A DNA stretch of 8,402 nucleotides, from contig CAMBFP010000044.1 in the NCBI GenBank assembly GCA_945865745.1, positions 1-8,402 of the forward strand. Reading direction: 5' to 3'. This document shows positions 1 through 5,641 of the stretch, piece after piece. The notes below the pieces were generated by a model. It was not told the DNA's origin, made no database searches, and was given only the letters and a program-made list of their open reading frames with translations. Each line of letters begins with the position of its first letter. Position 1 is the first letter of the stretch. A program made the position numbers and the translations under genes. The stretch comes from Rhizobium sp. Q54. Its GTDB lineage: Bacteria > Pseudomonadota > Alphaproteobacteria > Rickettsiales > UBA1997.

Positions 1-84
1 CTCAAAGCGGCACTGAATGCGCGTCCTGCCATCCTCTGTCTGGTAAAGGATGATGCTGGATTGTGGCGATGGTTCGTTTGGCAT
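1..84 (-). CDS. RhuM-family (virulence RhuM/Fic-associated) protein, N-terminal fragment
   Basis: Reading leftward from an ATG at 84, 28 codons run off the window edge: MPNEPSPQSSIILYQTEDGR, then TRIQCRFE. The 'I-I-L-Y-Q-T-E-D-G-(K/R)-T-(K/R)-I' opening is the typical start of RhuM family proteins. These have an N-terminal winged-helix-like segment ('WLTQAQMAELF' would come next, outside the window) and often occur inside type I restriction-modification loci. The molecular role of RhuM proteins is not settled; the name comes from a Salmonella pathogenicity island gene. The start lies 12 bases after the hsdS stop with no strong Shine-Dalgarno in between, which suggests it is the fourth gene of the same operon and coupled to hsdS. 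Identification rests on 28 residues and recalled family openings; hsdR probably lies further left. Confidence 0.7.
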   Translation of the reverse strand, partial: MPNEPSPQSSIILYQTEDGRTRIQCRFE

Positions 85-96
85 GGTGAGTTGGGT

Positions 97-1395
97 TTAA
101 AGTTGACCGGTGAAGGCTTGGTGGAGGAGTGATTTTTTGAGGGAGTCTAGGGCGGAGAGTTTTTGTTGATAGAGATTGGCGAGGCGTTGGGTTTCGGCAA
201 TGATGGCGTCGAGTTTGGCGACGATTGTCTTTTGCTCTTTGAGAGTCACCGGATATTCGACGGTGAACTCTTGAATCTGCGCCTTAGTGATTGCCTGCCG
301 TGTTGAACCGCCTTCCTCTCCAGTCTTCAGTAGTTGGTCTTTGTAGGGTTTTGAAATGAGAAGGTAGTGCAGAAAGTCCGCGTCCAATTTGTCGGCAATC
401 GGTCTGATGATTGAGACGTGCTGGTTCACGCGAGCCGGCAGCACATCCTCTGGGACGATGGTGCATCGAGCGACCGAAGCGCCCGTGATGTTCAGCAGCA
501 CGTCGCGGGGCATCACCTCAACGTTTGAAAGCTCATCGGCTTGAGAGTCATCAAGAAAGGCGAGCTTGGCGTACTTGAAACCCAAGTCGTGGACATTGAG
601 GCTGCGAATCAGGGAGATGCCTTCGGCCTTGTAGGATTCTTCGCCGCCGCGTGGTGTCGCACCACTGCCAATCTTCGTCGTGATGGATTTCAGTTTGTTC
701 TCCACCCACCCCTTGCCGCGCTGGGTGAAGACGGATTGGAGGTGGCTTTCGAAGAGGGCGCGGGCGTTTTGGAGGTTCTTTTCGGCGTTGGCTTTGGCGA
801 TGGCGATGCCCTCAAATGCTTCGTCCAGCAGGCCAACGATCCGCTGCTGTTCGGCCAGCGGGGGGACGGGAATGGCCACATCTCGCAACCGGCTTATCGG
901 GATGAAGTTGATGGTGGTCTTGCCGCTCAATCCAAGTAACTCATCCTTGAGCGTGGACGCATAGTGAAACAGAAAGTTCGGGTCGAGTTGATTTTTGTTC
1001 TTAACGACCAAACCGTTGAACTGTTGGTTTGTGGCCAGAGGAATCCGCGTGATCGCAAACTCGCCGACGGAAGCAGTGCAGCAAAGAAGCACGGAGTCCT
1101 CTGGAAGTAGCTTCACACTGGTTTCGCTCAACGCCGCCTGGGTTATCTTTTGGTGCGTGGAAGAGATTTTCCGACCTTGCTCGCGCATGTCGTCGATCGT
1201 GAACCAAGGGATCACTCCTTTGTCCCAGAAGGCGGGATTTCCTTTCGACGGCGTAGAGCCGCTGCGAATATCGCATAGCTCGCCGAGCGTTTCAGTTTCC
1301 CACCCCTTCTTCATAGCAGCGCCTTGATGTTGCCCAGCACTTCCGCGCTCTTCGCGTTCAGCAATAGATTTTTCGCTAATGGTGTTTTTATTCAT
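97..1395 (-). CDS. hsdS: Type I restriction-modification specificity subunit HsdS
   Basis: HsdS is the DNA-recognition subunit that, with two HsdM subunits, forms the methylase and, with HsdR, the restriction enzyme. The 432-aa reading frame has the expected two-half layout. TRD1 spans about residues 30-180 and ends in PVPPLAEQQRIVGLLDEAF. A central conserved helix follows (about 180-225). TRD2 spans about 228-382 and ends in a second 'EQKTIVAKLDAII' and the C-terminal helix (about 383-432, ending LLHQAFTGQL), which resembles the end of many HsdS proteins. Each TRD would read one half of a bipartite target. Two starts compete. ATG 1395 overlaps the fic stop as ATGA with a GGAG about 7 bases upstream. 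ATG 1314 (residue 28, MKKGWETETLGEL) begins where HsdS homology usually begins and overlaps an hsdM-tail relic. The first 27 residues overlap that relic in another frame and look like non-native sequence, so the mature protein may be 405 aa. G+C is about 55% in one counted stretch, well above the right half of the window. Confidence 0.93.
   Translation of the reverse strand: MNKNTISEKSIAEREERGSAGQHQGAAMKKGWETETLGELCDIRSGSTPSKGNPAFWDKGVIPWFTIDDMREQGRKISSTHQKITQAALSETSVKLLPEDSVLLCCTASVGEFAITRIPLATNQQFNGLVVKNKNQLDPNFLFHYASTLKDELLGLSGKTTINFIPISRLRDVAIPVPPLAEQQRIVGLLDEAFEGIAIAKANAEKNLQNARALFESHLQSVFTQRGKGWVENKLKSITTKIGSGATPRGGEESYKAEGISLIRSLNVHDLGFKYAKLAFLDDSQADELSNVEVMPRDVLLNITGASVARCTIVPEDVLPARVNQHVSIIRPIADKLDADFLHYLLISKPYKDQLLKTGEEGGSTRQAITKAQIQEFTVEYPVTLKEQKTIVAKLDAIIAETQRLANLYQQKLSALDSLKKSLLHQAFTGQL
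1311..1361 (-). pseudogene. Relic of an hsdM 3' end in front of hsdS
   Basis: In the frame that fic uses (just beyond the fic stop), the minus strand reads LNAKSAEVLGNIKALL followed by TGA. The end of the intact HsdM here is LDAESAKILNSISKLL followed by TGA, identical at 8 of 16 positions with conservative changes at others. In both places the TGA sits in an ATGA overlap with the next ATG: fic at 1949 for the intact copy, and hsdS codon 28 at 1314 for the relic. That reproduces the usual hsdM/hsdS junction. The relic has no start of its own and cannot be made as a protein except by readthrough of the fic stop. It is G+C-rich like hsdS and central hsdM, unlike fic. The likeness is seen in the sequence; the origin by recombination is inferred. 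Confidence 0.75.
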
Positions 1396-1949
1396 CTCTC
1401 ATCTCCACCGCTCTCATACCCCTCGTAGTAGTAAGACTGCTCGATGCCCTTAAAAATAATCTCGTGACTGTTGATGTCGTCGGTTAGGTTTTTGGCAAGA
1501 AGAGTGGTGATTTCCAGATCGTTGATTGGGCTTCTCTCCATTGCTTGCAGGTAAAGGGTTTTGTCGACGAACTGCCAGTTGACCAGCTTTTTCAATCTCG
1601 TTTTTAGAATCATGTCGAGCCAAATGCGCATGGTTCTGCCATTGCCTTCCATGAAGGGATGGGCGATGTTCATCTCGACATATTTGGCGATGATTTCTTC
1701 AAAAGTTTCCTCGGGCATTTTTTCAATTTTGGTCAAAATTTCATTCAGATACAAAGCGTTGGCAAATCTGAAATTGCCTTTGGAAATATTTTTTGTGCGT
1801 ATTTCTCCAGCAAAATCATACAGACCGCCAAAGAGATATTTGTGGATTTGTTGCAAGCCTTTGATTGTGCCAATTTCGATTTTTTCGATGTCGTTCGTTT
1901 CAAAAAGGCGGTAGGCATTTTCGAGGCTTTTTTGATCTAGGTTTTTCAT
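1392..1949 (-). CDS. fic: Fic-domain AMP-transferase, class III (NmFic-like)
   Basis: Fic proteins transfer AMP from ATP to hydroxyl side chains of target proteins; bacterial relatives including NmFic are known to modify DNA gyrase. The 185-aa protein has the full catalytic motif HPFMEGNGRTMR at residues 97-108 (catalytic His97, phosphate-anchor Gly/Asn/Gly/Arg). At the C-terminus it has S-Y-Y-Y-E-G (172-177), matching the [S/T]xxxE[G/N] inhibitory helix, with Glu176 as the obstructing residue. Placement after the Fic core makes it class III: self-inhibited, with relief proposed through oligomer dissociation and auto-AMPylation in NmFic. Stretches such as GLQQIHKYLFGGLYDFAGEI, EEIIAKYVEMNIAHPF and EIIFKGIEQSYYYEGYE are close to my memory of Neisseria meningitidis Fic. 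The start overlaps the hsdM stop (ATGA) and lacks a clear Shine-Dalgarno; the stop overlaps the first hsdS ATG. G+C is about 42% (35-52% in counted blocks), lower than the flanking hsd genes, suggesting separate ancestry. It appears intact and active. Confidence 0.95.
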   Translation of the reverse strand: MKNLDQKSLENAYRLFETNDIEKIEIGTIKGLQQIHKYLFGGLYDFAGEIRTKNISKGNFRFANALYLNEILTKIEKMPEETFEEIIAKYVEMNIAHPFMEGNGRTMRIWLDMILKTRLKKLVNWQFVDKTLYLQAMERSPINDLEITTLLAKNLTDDINSHEIIFKGIEQSYYYEGYESGGDER

Positions 1950-3403
1950 AGTAGCTTTGAAATTGAATTCAGGATTTTGGCGCTCTCGGCGTCTAGCGCG
2001 GCGATCTCAATCATGATTTCCTGCGGGCTGCGGTGCGCGATTGGATCAAAGCCGTTGGGGTTCTTTACGGATAAATCAAAGGTCTTCGGGTCGATGGCGG
2101 TCACTTCCACACTCCAGCTTTTTGGTGAGTCGGCTTTGGTCTTTTGCAATTCGATGAATTCGGCAAGATCAGCGTCGTTGAGTGGGTTAGTTTTACCCAT
2201 GTTGCGGCCGGGGTCGAGCTGGTAGAACCAGACTTTTCTTGTGGGAGCGCCTTTTTCAAAAAACAGCACAACGGTTTTTACGCCCGCACCGATGAAGGTT
2301 CCGCCTGGGCAGTCGAGCACAGTGTGAAGGTTGCAGCTTTCGAGTAAAAGTTTACGCAAAGAAACCGAGGCTTTGTCGGTGTTGGAAAGGAAAGTGTTTT
2401 TGATGACGATGCCAGCGCGGCCCCCAGCTTTAAGGCTTTTGATGAAATGTTGCAGAAAAAGAAAAGCAGTTTCGCCGGTTTGAATGGGGAAATTTTGTTG
2501 AACTTCTTTGCGCTCTTTGCCGCCGAATGGTGGGTTGGCCAAGATTACGTCGAAGCGGTCTTTTTCTTGAATGTCGGCGAGGTTTTCAGTGAGCGTGTTG
2601 GTGTGGATGATGTTGGGCGCTTCGATGCCGTGCAGAATCATGTTCATGATCGCGATAACGTAGGCGAGAGACTTTTTTTCCTTCCCGTAAAACGTCTTGG
2701 TTTGGAGCGTTTCATGCTGAGCCGTGGTGCGCTTCGGGTTGGCGGCGCGAAGGTAAGCGAAGGATTCGCACAAGAAACCAGCTGAGCCAACGGCGGGGTC
2801 GCAGATTGTCTCGCCAAGCCGGGGAGCTGTGACGGCAACGATGGCGCGAATGAGCGGGCGCGGGGTGTAATATTCGCCGCCGTTTCTGCCCGCATTGCCC
2901 ATGTTTTTGATCTTGGCTTCGTAGAGGTGCGAGAGTTCGTGCTTCTCGGTTTGGGAGGCAAAGCGAAGTTCGTCGATGTGGTCAATTATCTCGCGCAGGT
3001 TATAGCCGCTCTGGATGCGATTCTTTATTTCGCCAAAGATTTCGCCGATTTTATATTCGATGGTGTTTGGGCCGGTGGCCTTGGCCTTGAAGCTGTGTAG
3101 GTGCGGGAAGAGTTTTTGATTTACGAAGACAAGAAGATCGTCGCCAGTTTGAGCTTTATTGTGGTCAATTTTTCCGGAAGCATCTTTTGGCGCAGCCCAA
3201 TTTTCCCAACAAAATTCTCCGTCAAGAATACGTGAATATTTTTTGCCGCCTAACTCTGCTTCGACTTCTTTATCTTGCTCTAGCCCTTCAAGATATTTTA
3301 GGAATAATAGCCAAGAAGTTTGCTCGGTGTAGTCTAATTCACTGCTGCAACCAGCCTCTTTCCAAAGGACATTGTCAATATTTTTGAAGGCTTGTTGGAA
3401 CAT
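1946..3403 (-). CDS. hsdM: Type I restriction-modification DNA methyltransferase subunit HsdM
   Basis: HsdM transfers a methyl group from S-adenosylmethionine to N6 of adenine within the site chosen by HsdS. The 485-aa protein has the helical HsdM N-terminal domain at about residues 1-140 (NVLWKEAG, YLEGLEQ, GYNLREIIDHID). The methylase core begins with GEYYTPRPL at 176-184. Motif I, which binds AdoMet, is DPAVGSAGFL at 202-211, and the catalytic NPPF motif IV is at 290-293. The C-terminal helix LDAESAKIL (470-478) is the part that packs with HsdS. Length is normal for the family and nothing is truncated. Its TGA overlaps the fic ATG. No convincing Shine-Dalgarno precedes the ATG, where the leader is AT-rich. 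Composition is uneven: about 40-45% G+C over the first 70 codons, about 62% near 2701-2760, and AT-rich again in the last ten or so codons. That hints at a mosaic gene. Confidence 0.96.
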   Translation of the reverse strand: MFQQAFKNIDNVLWKEAGCSSELDYTEQTSWLLFLKYLEGLEQDKEVEAELGGKKYSRILDGEFCWENWAAPKDASGKIDHNKAQTGDDLLVFVNQKLFPHLHSFKAKATGPNTIEYKIGEIFGEIKNRIQSGYNLREIIDHIDELRFASQTEKHELSHLYEAKIKNMGNAGRNGGEYYTPRPLIRAIVAVTAPRLGETICDPAVGSAGFLCESFAYLRAANPKRTTAQHETLQTKTFYGKEKKSLAYVIAIMNMILHGIEAPNIIHTNTLTENLADIQEKDRFDVILANPPFGGKERKEVQQNFPIQTGETAFLFLQHFIKSLKAGGRAGIVIKNTFLSNTDKASVSLRKLLLESCNLHTVLDCPGGTFIGAGVKTVVLFFEKGAPTRKVWFYQLDPGRNMGKTNPLNDADLAEFIELQKTKADSPKSWSVEVTAIDPKTFDLSVKNPNGFDPIAHRSPQEIMIEIAALDAESAKILNSISKLL

Positions 3404-3433
3404 TGAATAAAATTTATTAAAGTTTGTTCGACT

Positions 3434-3448
3434 TAGGCCCGCGGCCTA
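3434..3448. promoter_or_regulatory. Perfect 15-bp palindrome upstream of hsdM, possible operator
   Basis: TAGGCC-CGC-GGCCTA is a perfect 6-bp inverted repeat around a 3-base centre, strikingly G+C-rich within an AT-rich leader and 31 bases upstream of the hsdM start. If the operon uses the -10-like TTTAAT at 3416-3421 (minus strand), the palindrome would cover the -35/spacer zone, the position of a repressor site. Neither arrangement is proven. It lacks a U-tract directly after the stem on either strand, so it is not a good terminator. Confidence 0.35.
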
Positions 3449-3556
3449 TCTTAAGGTTTTTTGGAATTTTTTATTTCCGAATCTAATCAAATTTATTTGG
3501 CGAAACATTGAAGCGGTTATTGGTGTATTTTTGAAGCTTAGCTTTATCGCCATCTT

Positions 3557-3784
3557 TTATTGCACTCTGTAATTTATGCTAAACCGCTTAAATTTATCAT
3601 CATAAAAAATCAGATCACAGAGCCAACAATCCTTGATATTGTTGATTTTAGAGACCTTAAATTTTTTCTTGGAAAACTTGATGATGAGTGAAGTAATTTT
3701 TTTAGAAGATGGTTTGCAAAGCTCTAAACTTTCTTGGGCTTGAATAGTTTTTGTCAGATAGACGTTAAAAATTAGGTCGTCCAA
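3557..3784 (-). CDS. Hypothetical short ORF or gene remnant
   Basis: A 75-codon leftward frame opens with TTG (DDLIFNVYLTKTIQAQESLE...) and ends TAA at 3557. It is Lys/Ile-rich, with a Cys-Trp-Leu-Cys at about residues 53-56. No family is recognised. The frame stays open upstream for 17 more codons (to about 3835: IIESSKILYLEKIEIKN) without an ATG or GTG, so the TTG may not be the real start. It could be the C-terminal remnant of a longer lost gene. No good Shine-Dalgarno precedes the TTG. It ends 153 bases before the hsdM start on the same strand. Composition is AT-rich like the host half. It may be a chance frame. Confidence 0.3.
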   Translation of the reverse strand: MDDLIFNVYLTKTIQAQESLELCKPSSKKITSLIIKFSKKKFKVSKINNIKDCWLCDLIFYDDKFKRFSINYRVQ

Positions 3785-3880
3785 ATTTTTGATCTCAATC
3801 TTTTCTAGATAGAGAATTTTGCTACTTTCAATAATTTAAGGATGGAGAGAGCGTCTTAAGAAATGGGTTCATTGCCTAAT

Positions 3881-3912
3881 TTCAAATTTCTTGTGAAGAA
3901 AAATTCAAATTT
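3881..3912. promoter_or_regulatory. Dyad flanked by direct repeats upstream of the binding-protein gene
   Basis: TTTCTT-GTG-AAGAAA (3887-3901) is a perfect 6-bp inverted repeat. A copy of TTCAAATTT overlaps its left end (3881-3889) and another lies to its right (3904-3912), with starts 23 bases apart. The set lies 24-55 bases before the ATG at 3936, where a promoter/operator would be expected. The bases are all AT-rich, so chance is a real possibility. No well-spaced -35/-10 pair was found here. Confidence 0.25.
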
Positions 3913-3935
3913 AAAAAACTAATAATAATTTACTG

Positions 3936-4832
3936 ATGCAAAATATTCATAATTTACTTCTCGCCATTCTTTGTTTCACTTTCACTTCCAGCTCTTTTGC
4001 TAAAAGCATCGACACTCGCGTCATCAGCTCTGAACCTAAAGAAATTTACGGCTACTCTAAAGAAAATGTGCAAATTCGCATTGGCAATGGCGGCGGCGGA
4101 GCAACTGGAATTTTACGCGCTTTGGCGGAAGATTATTTGCAATCACTTCAAAAAAATTACTCAATCTCTTGGTATCAAGATATCAGCATTAACACTCTAG
4201 CGCAGCTAAAAAAAGGCAGGATTGACATCGCGCTAATTTACGAAAAATCACAAGGTGAAAAAGCTCAAGAAGAAGGCTGGGCAACCAATTACACCCCAAT
4301 TTTCAACGATCATTTTTTGATTATTGGTCCAAAAAATAATGAAGCAAAACTAGCTAAATCCGATTCTCCGGCGACTGCTTTTTCTAAAATTGCTCGCTTG
4401 GGTGAAAAAAATTCAGTACGCATTTTTTTGTCACGCGACGATAACTCTGGCACCAATGTTAAAGAGAGATCAATTTGGAGCGCTTTGAATTTAAAGCCTT
4501 GGGAAGAGCGCTCGGCTTGGTATTTCAAGCGTTCGGTTTTTCCTCGCGATGCACTTTTATATTCTGACCAACATTCGCTTTACAGCATCACTGACTGGGG
4601 CACTTGGCTTTCGAATAAATCTGATTTGAAGAATTCTGAAATTTACGTTCGCGGTGGCGAAATTCTTTTGAATCCTTGCTTTGCTTTGATTGGGAAAAAT
4701 CCCAGCTCAGAAACTTTGATCTTTTTGGATTATTTAAAATCTGAACGTGCTCAAAAATTAATTGCTGAGTTTGGTAAAAATTCTTACGGCGGCTCTGCTC
4801 TCTTTACGCCGGCCTCTAAAGCTGACTTCTAA
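3936..4832 (+). CDS. Secreted TupA-like (tungstate/oxyanion family) solute-binding protein
   Basis: This 298-aa protein starts with a Sec signal peptide (hydrophobic LLLAILCFTFTSSS, likely cut after SFA at about residue 22). It has the two-lobed binding-protein pattern of the TupA family: GRIDIALIYEKSQGEKA (94-110), F-N-D-H-F-L-I-I-G-P-K (123-133), SRDDNSGTNVKE (166-177), an SITDWGTWLS block (217-226), and a C-terminal FLDYLKSERAQKLIAEFGK (263-281). TupA proteins capture tungstate for the TupB/TupC ABC importer in the periplasm. The first binding loop is IGNGGGGATGILRALAEDYL (49-68) rather than the TTTS-type loop of classical TupA, so the ligand may differ. No permease or ATPase gene adjoins it, so it is an orphan here. 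No clear Shine-Dalgarno precedes the ATG. It converges on the dismutase gene, with a strong hairpin between them. Confidence 0.8.
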   Translation: MQNIHNLLLAILCFTFTSSSFAKSIDTRVISSEPKEIYGYSKENVQIRIGNGGGGATGILRALAEDYLQSLQKNYSISWYQDISINTLAQLKKGRIDIALIYEKSQGEKAQEEGWATNYTPIFNDHFLIIGPKNNEAKLAKSDSPATAFSKIARLGEKNSVRIFLSRDDNSGTNVKERSIWSALNLKPWEERSAWYFKRSVFPRDALLYSDQHSLYSITDWGTWLSNKSDLKNSEIYVRGGEILLNPCFALIGKNPSSETLIFLDYLKSERAQKLIAEFGKNSYGGSALFTPASKADF

Positions 4833-4865
4833 AGAATAATTAATTGAAGTCAGATCGGTAATTAA

Positions 4866-4901
4866 TTTCCTCGATTCCCGCGAGGGCGGGAATCGAGGAA
4901 A
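4866..4901. terminator. 16-bp perfect hairpin between convergent genes
   Basis: TTTCCTCGATTCCCGC pairs perfectly with GCGGGAATCGAGGAAA around a GAGG loop. It lies between two convergent stop codons (4832 on plus, 4917 on minus), the place for a shared bidirectional terminator. There is no run of Us beyond the stem on either strand; the only T/A runs are the three-base stem ends. The ATTCCCGC...GCGGGAAT core resembles dispersed palindromic repeats common in proteobacterial genomes, so it may be a repeat copy doing the job of a terminator. Confidence 0.6.
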
Positions 4902-4916
4902 CCTTACAACAATTTA

Positions 4917-5624
4917 TTATTTCAAATTTGCTGCAACGAAATCCCAATTCACCAAGTGATTCAAGAAAGTATCGATGTAAGTTGGGCGCGCATTTTGGAA
5001 GTCTAGATAGTAAGCATGTTCCCAAACATCCATTGTCATCAAGGGTTTCGCAGAAGTTGTTAATGGAGTTTCGGCGTTGCCAGTTTTGGTAATTTTTAAT
5101 TTGCCTTCATCGAGAACGAGCCAAGCCCAGCCTGATCCGAATTGAGTTGCGCCAGCATTTTTAAATTCAGTAACAAAATTTTCGTAAGAACCGAAATCGG
5201 CTTCTATTTTAGCTAGAACCTCGCCAACGGGCTTTCCGCCACCATTTGGCTTCATTGAATTCCAGTAGAAAGTGTGATTCCAAACTTGCGCAGAATTGTT
5301 AAAAATTCCCACTTTGGTTTTGTCGGTAGCAGAAATTTTAATAATTTCTTCGAGAGATTTTTCGGCTAAATCCGTGCTTGCAACCAAGTTATTCAAGTTG
5401 GTTACGTAGGCCTGATGATGTTTTCCGTAGTGAAAATTAATTGTGTTTTCAGAGATGTAAGGAGCGAGAGCGTTTCTGGCATAAGGAAGTGCCGGTAATT
5501 CGAATGACATATTTTTTTCTCCAAAAGTTTTTGATTTATTAGCAAAATTCAGCTTGCAAGAAACAAGCACAGATGCAGATGAGAGTAGGGTTGCCTTGAT
5601 GAAGTTTCTCTTTGACATTTGCAT
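4917..5624 (-). CDS. sodB: Iron superoxide dismutase, possibly with exported lipoprotein form
   Basis: The enzyme converts superoxide to oxygen and hydrogen peroxide. From the internal ATG at 5510 it is a normal 197-aa SodB (MSFELPALPYARNALAPYIS). The four metal ligands are His27, His79, Asp161 and His165 in that numbering, within NFHYGKHHQAYV, QVWNHTFYWN and DVWEHAYYLDF. The Gln before VWNH and NAETPLTT in place of the Mn-type motif mark the iron type. The frame extends in-phase to ATG 5618 or 5624. That adds MSKRNFIKATLLSSASVLVS followed by Cys, which has a Lys-Arg Tat-like motif, a hydrophobic stretch and a lipobox (LVSC). ATG 5510 has a clear GGAG eight bases upstream. The outer starts have none but sit almost at the expected transcription start, so they would be leaderless. 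I annotate the longer form because the extension looks like a real signal; the cytosolic form is a strong alternative. Further in-frame codons to 5708 overlap the promoter and are unlikely to be translated. Confidence 0.93.
   Translation of the reverse strand: MQMSKRNFIKATLLSSASVLVSCKLNFANKSKTFGEKNMSFELPALPYARNALAPYISENTINFHYGKHHQAYVTNLNNLVASTDLAEKSLEEIIKISATDKTKVGIFNNSAQVWNHTFYWNSMKPNGGGKPVGEVLAKIEADFGSYENFVTEFKNAGATQFGSGWAWLVLDEGKLKITKTGNAETPLTTSAKPLMTMDVWEHAYYLDFQNARPTYIDTFLNHLVNWDFVAANLK
5519..5522 (-). promoter_or_regulatory. Shine-Dalgarno for the internal (cytosolic) sodB start
   Basis: On the minus strand GGAG is followed by eight bases (AAAAAAAT) and the ATG at 5510, an ideal ribosome binding site placed exactly at the canonical SodB N-terminus. 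It supports the short form, with or without the long one. Confidence 0.6.
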
Positions 5625-5641
5625 ATTTTTGACAGTATTTT
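5612..5641 (+). promoter_or_regulatory. Candidate glycosyltransferase operon promoter
   Basis: Plus strand: perfect TTGACA (5612-5617), 18-base spacer, TATTTT (5636-5641, 4 of 6 to the -10 consensus). Transcription would start near 5648, about 28 bases before the GTG at 5676. The heptamer TTTGACA is repeated 17 bases later (5628-5634). The -10 overlaps the candidate sodB -10 on the other strand. Confidence 0.4.

Larger units (their letters stand above)
3404..3935. other. AT-rich intergenic stretch between the hsd operon and the binding-protein gene
   Basis: This 532-base gap separates the leftward hsdM operon from the rightward secreted binding-protein gene and should hold both promoters. 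Seen in it are the G+C-rich palindrome at 3434-3448, a short leftward open frame at 3557-3784, and a dyad with flanking repeats at 3881-3912. No tRNA, attachment-site repeat, integrase or insertion sequence end was recognised, although the composition change near here could mark the right edge of the restriction island. Confidence 0.5.

Noticed and set aside
541..939. 132-codon plus-strand frame opposite hsdS
   Set aside because: It is the antisense shadow of a G+C-rich, strongly supported HsdS gene and shows no recognisable motif or ribosome site.
2447..2785. 112-codon plus-strand frame opposite hsdM
   Set aside because: It lies wholly within the methylase core on the other strand; composition explains the open frame and no family is recognised.
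2644..2985. 113-codon minus-strand frame inside hsdM
   Set aside because: Out-of-frame reading of hsdM, rich in Ser/Pro/Arg as expected from a shifted G+C-rich gene.
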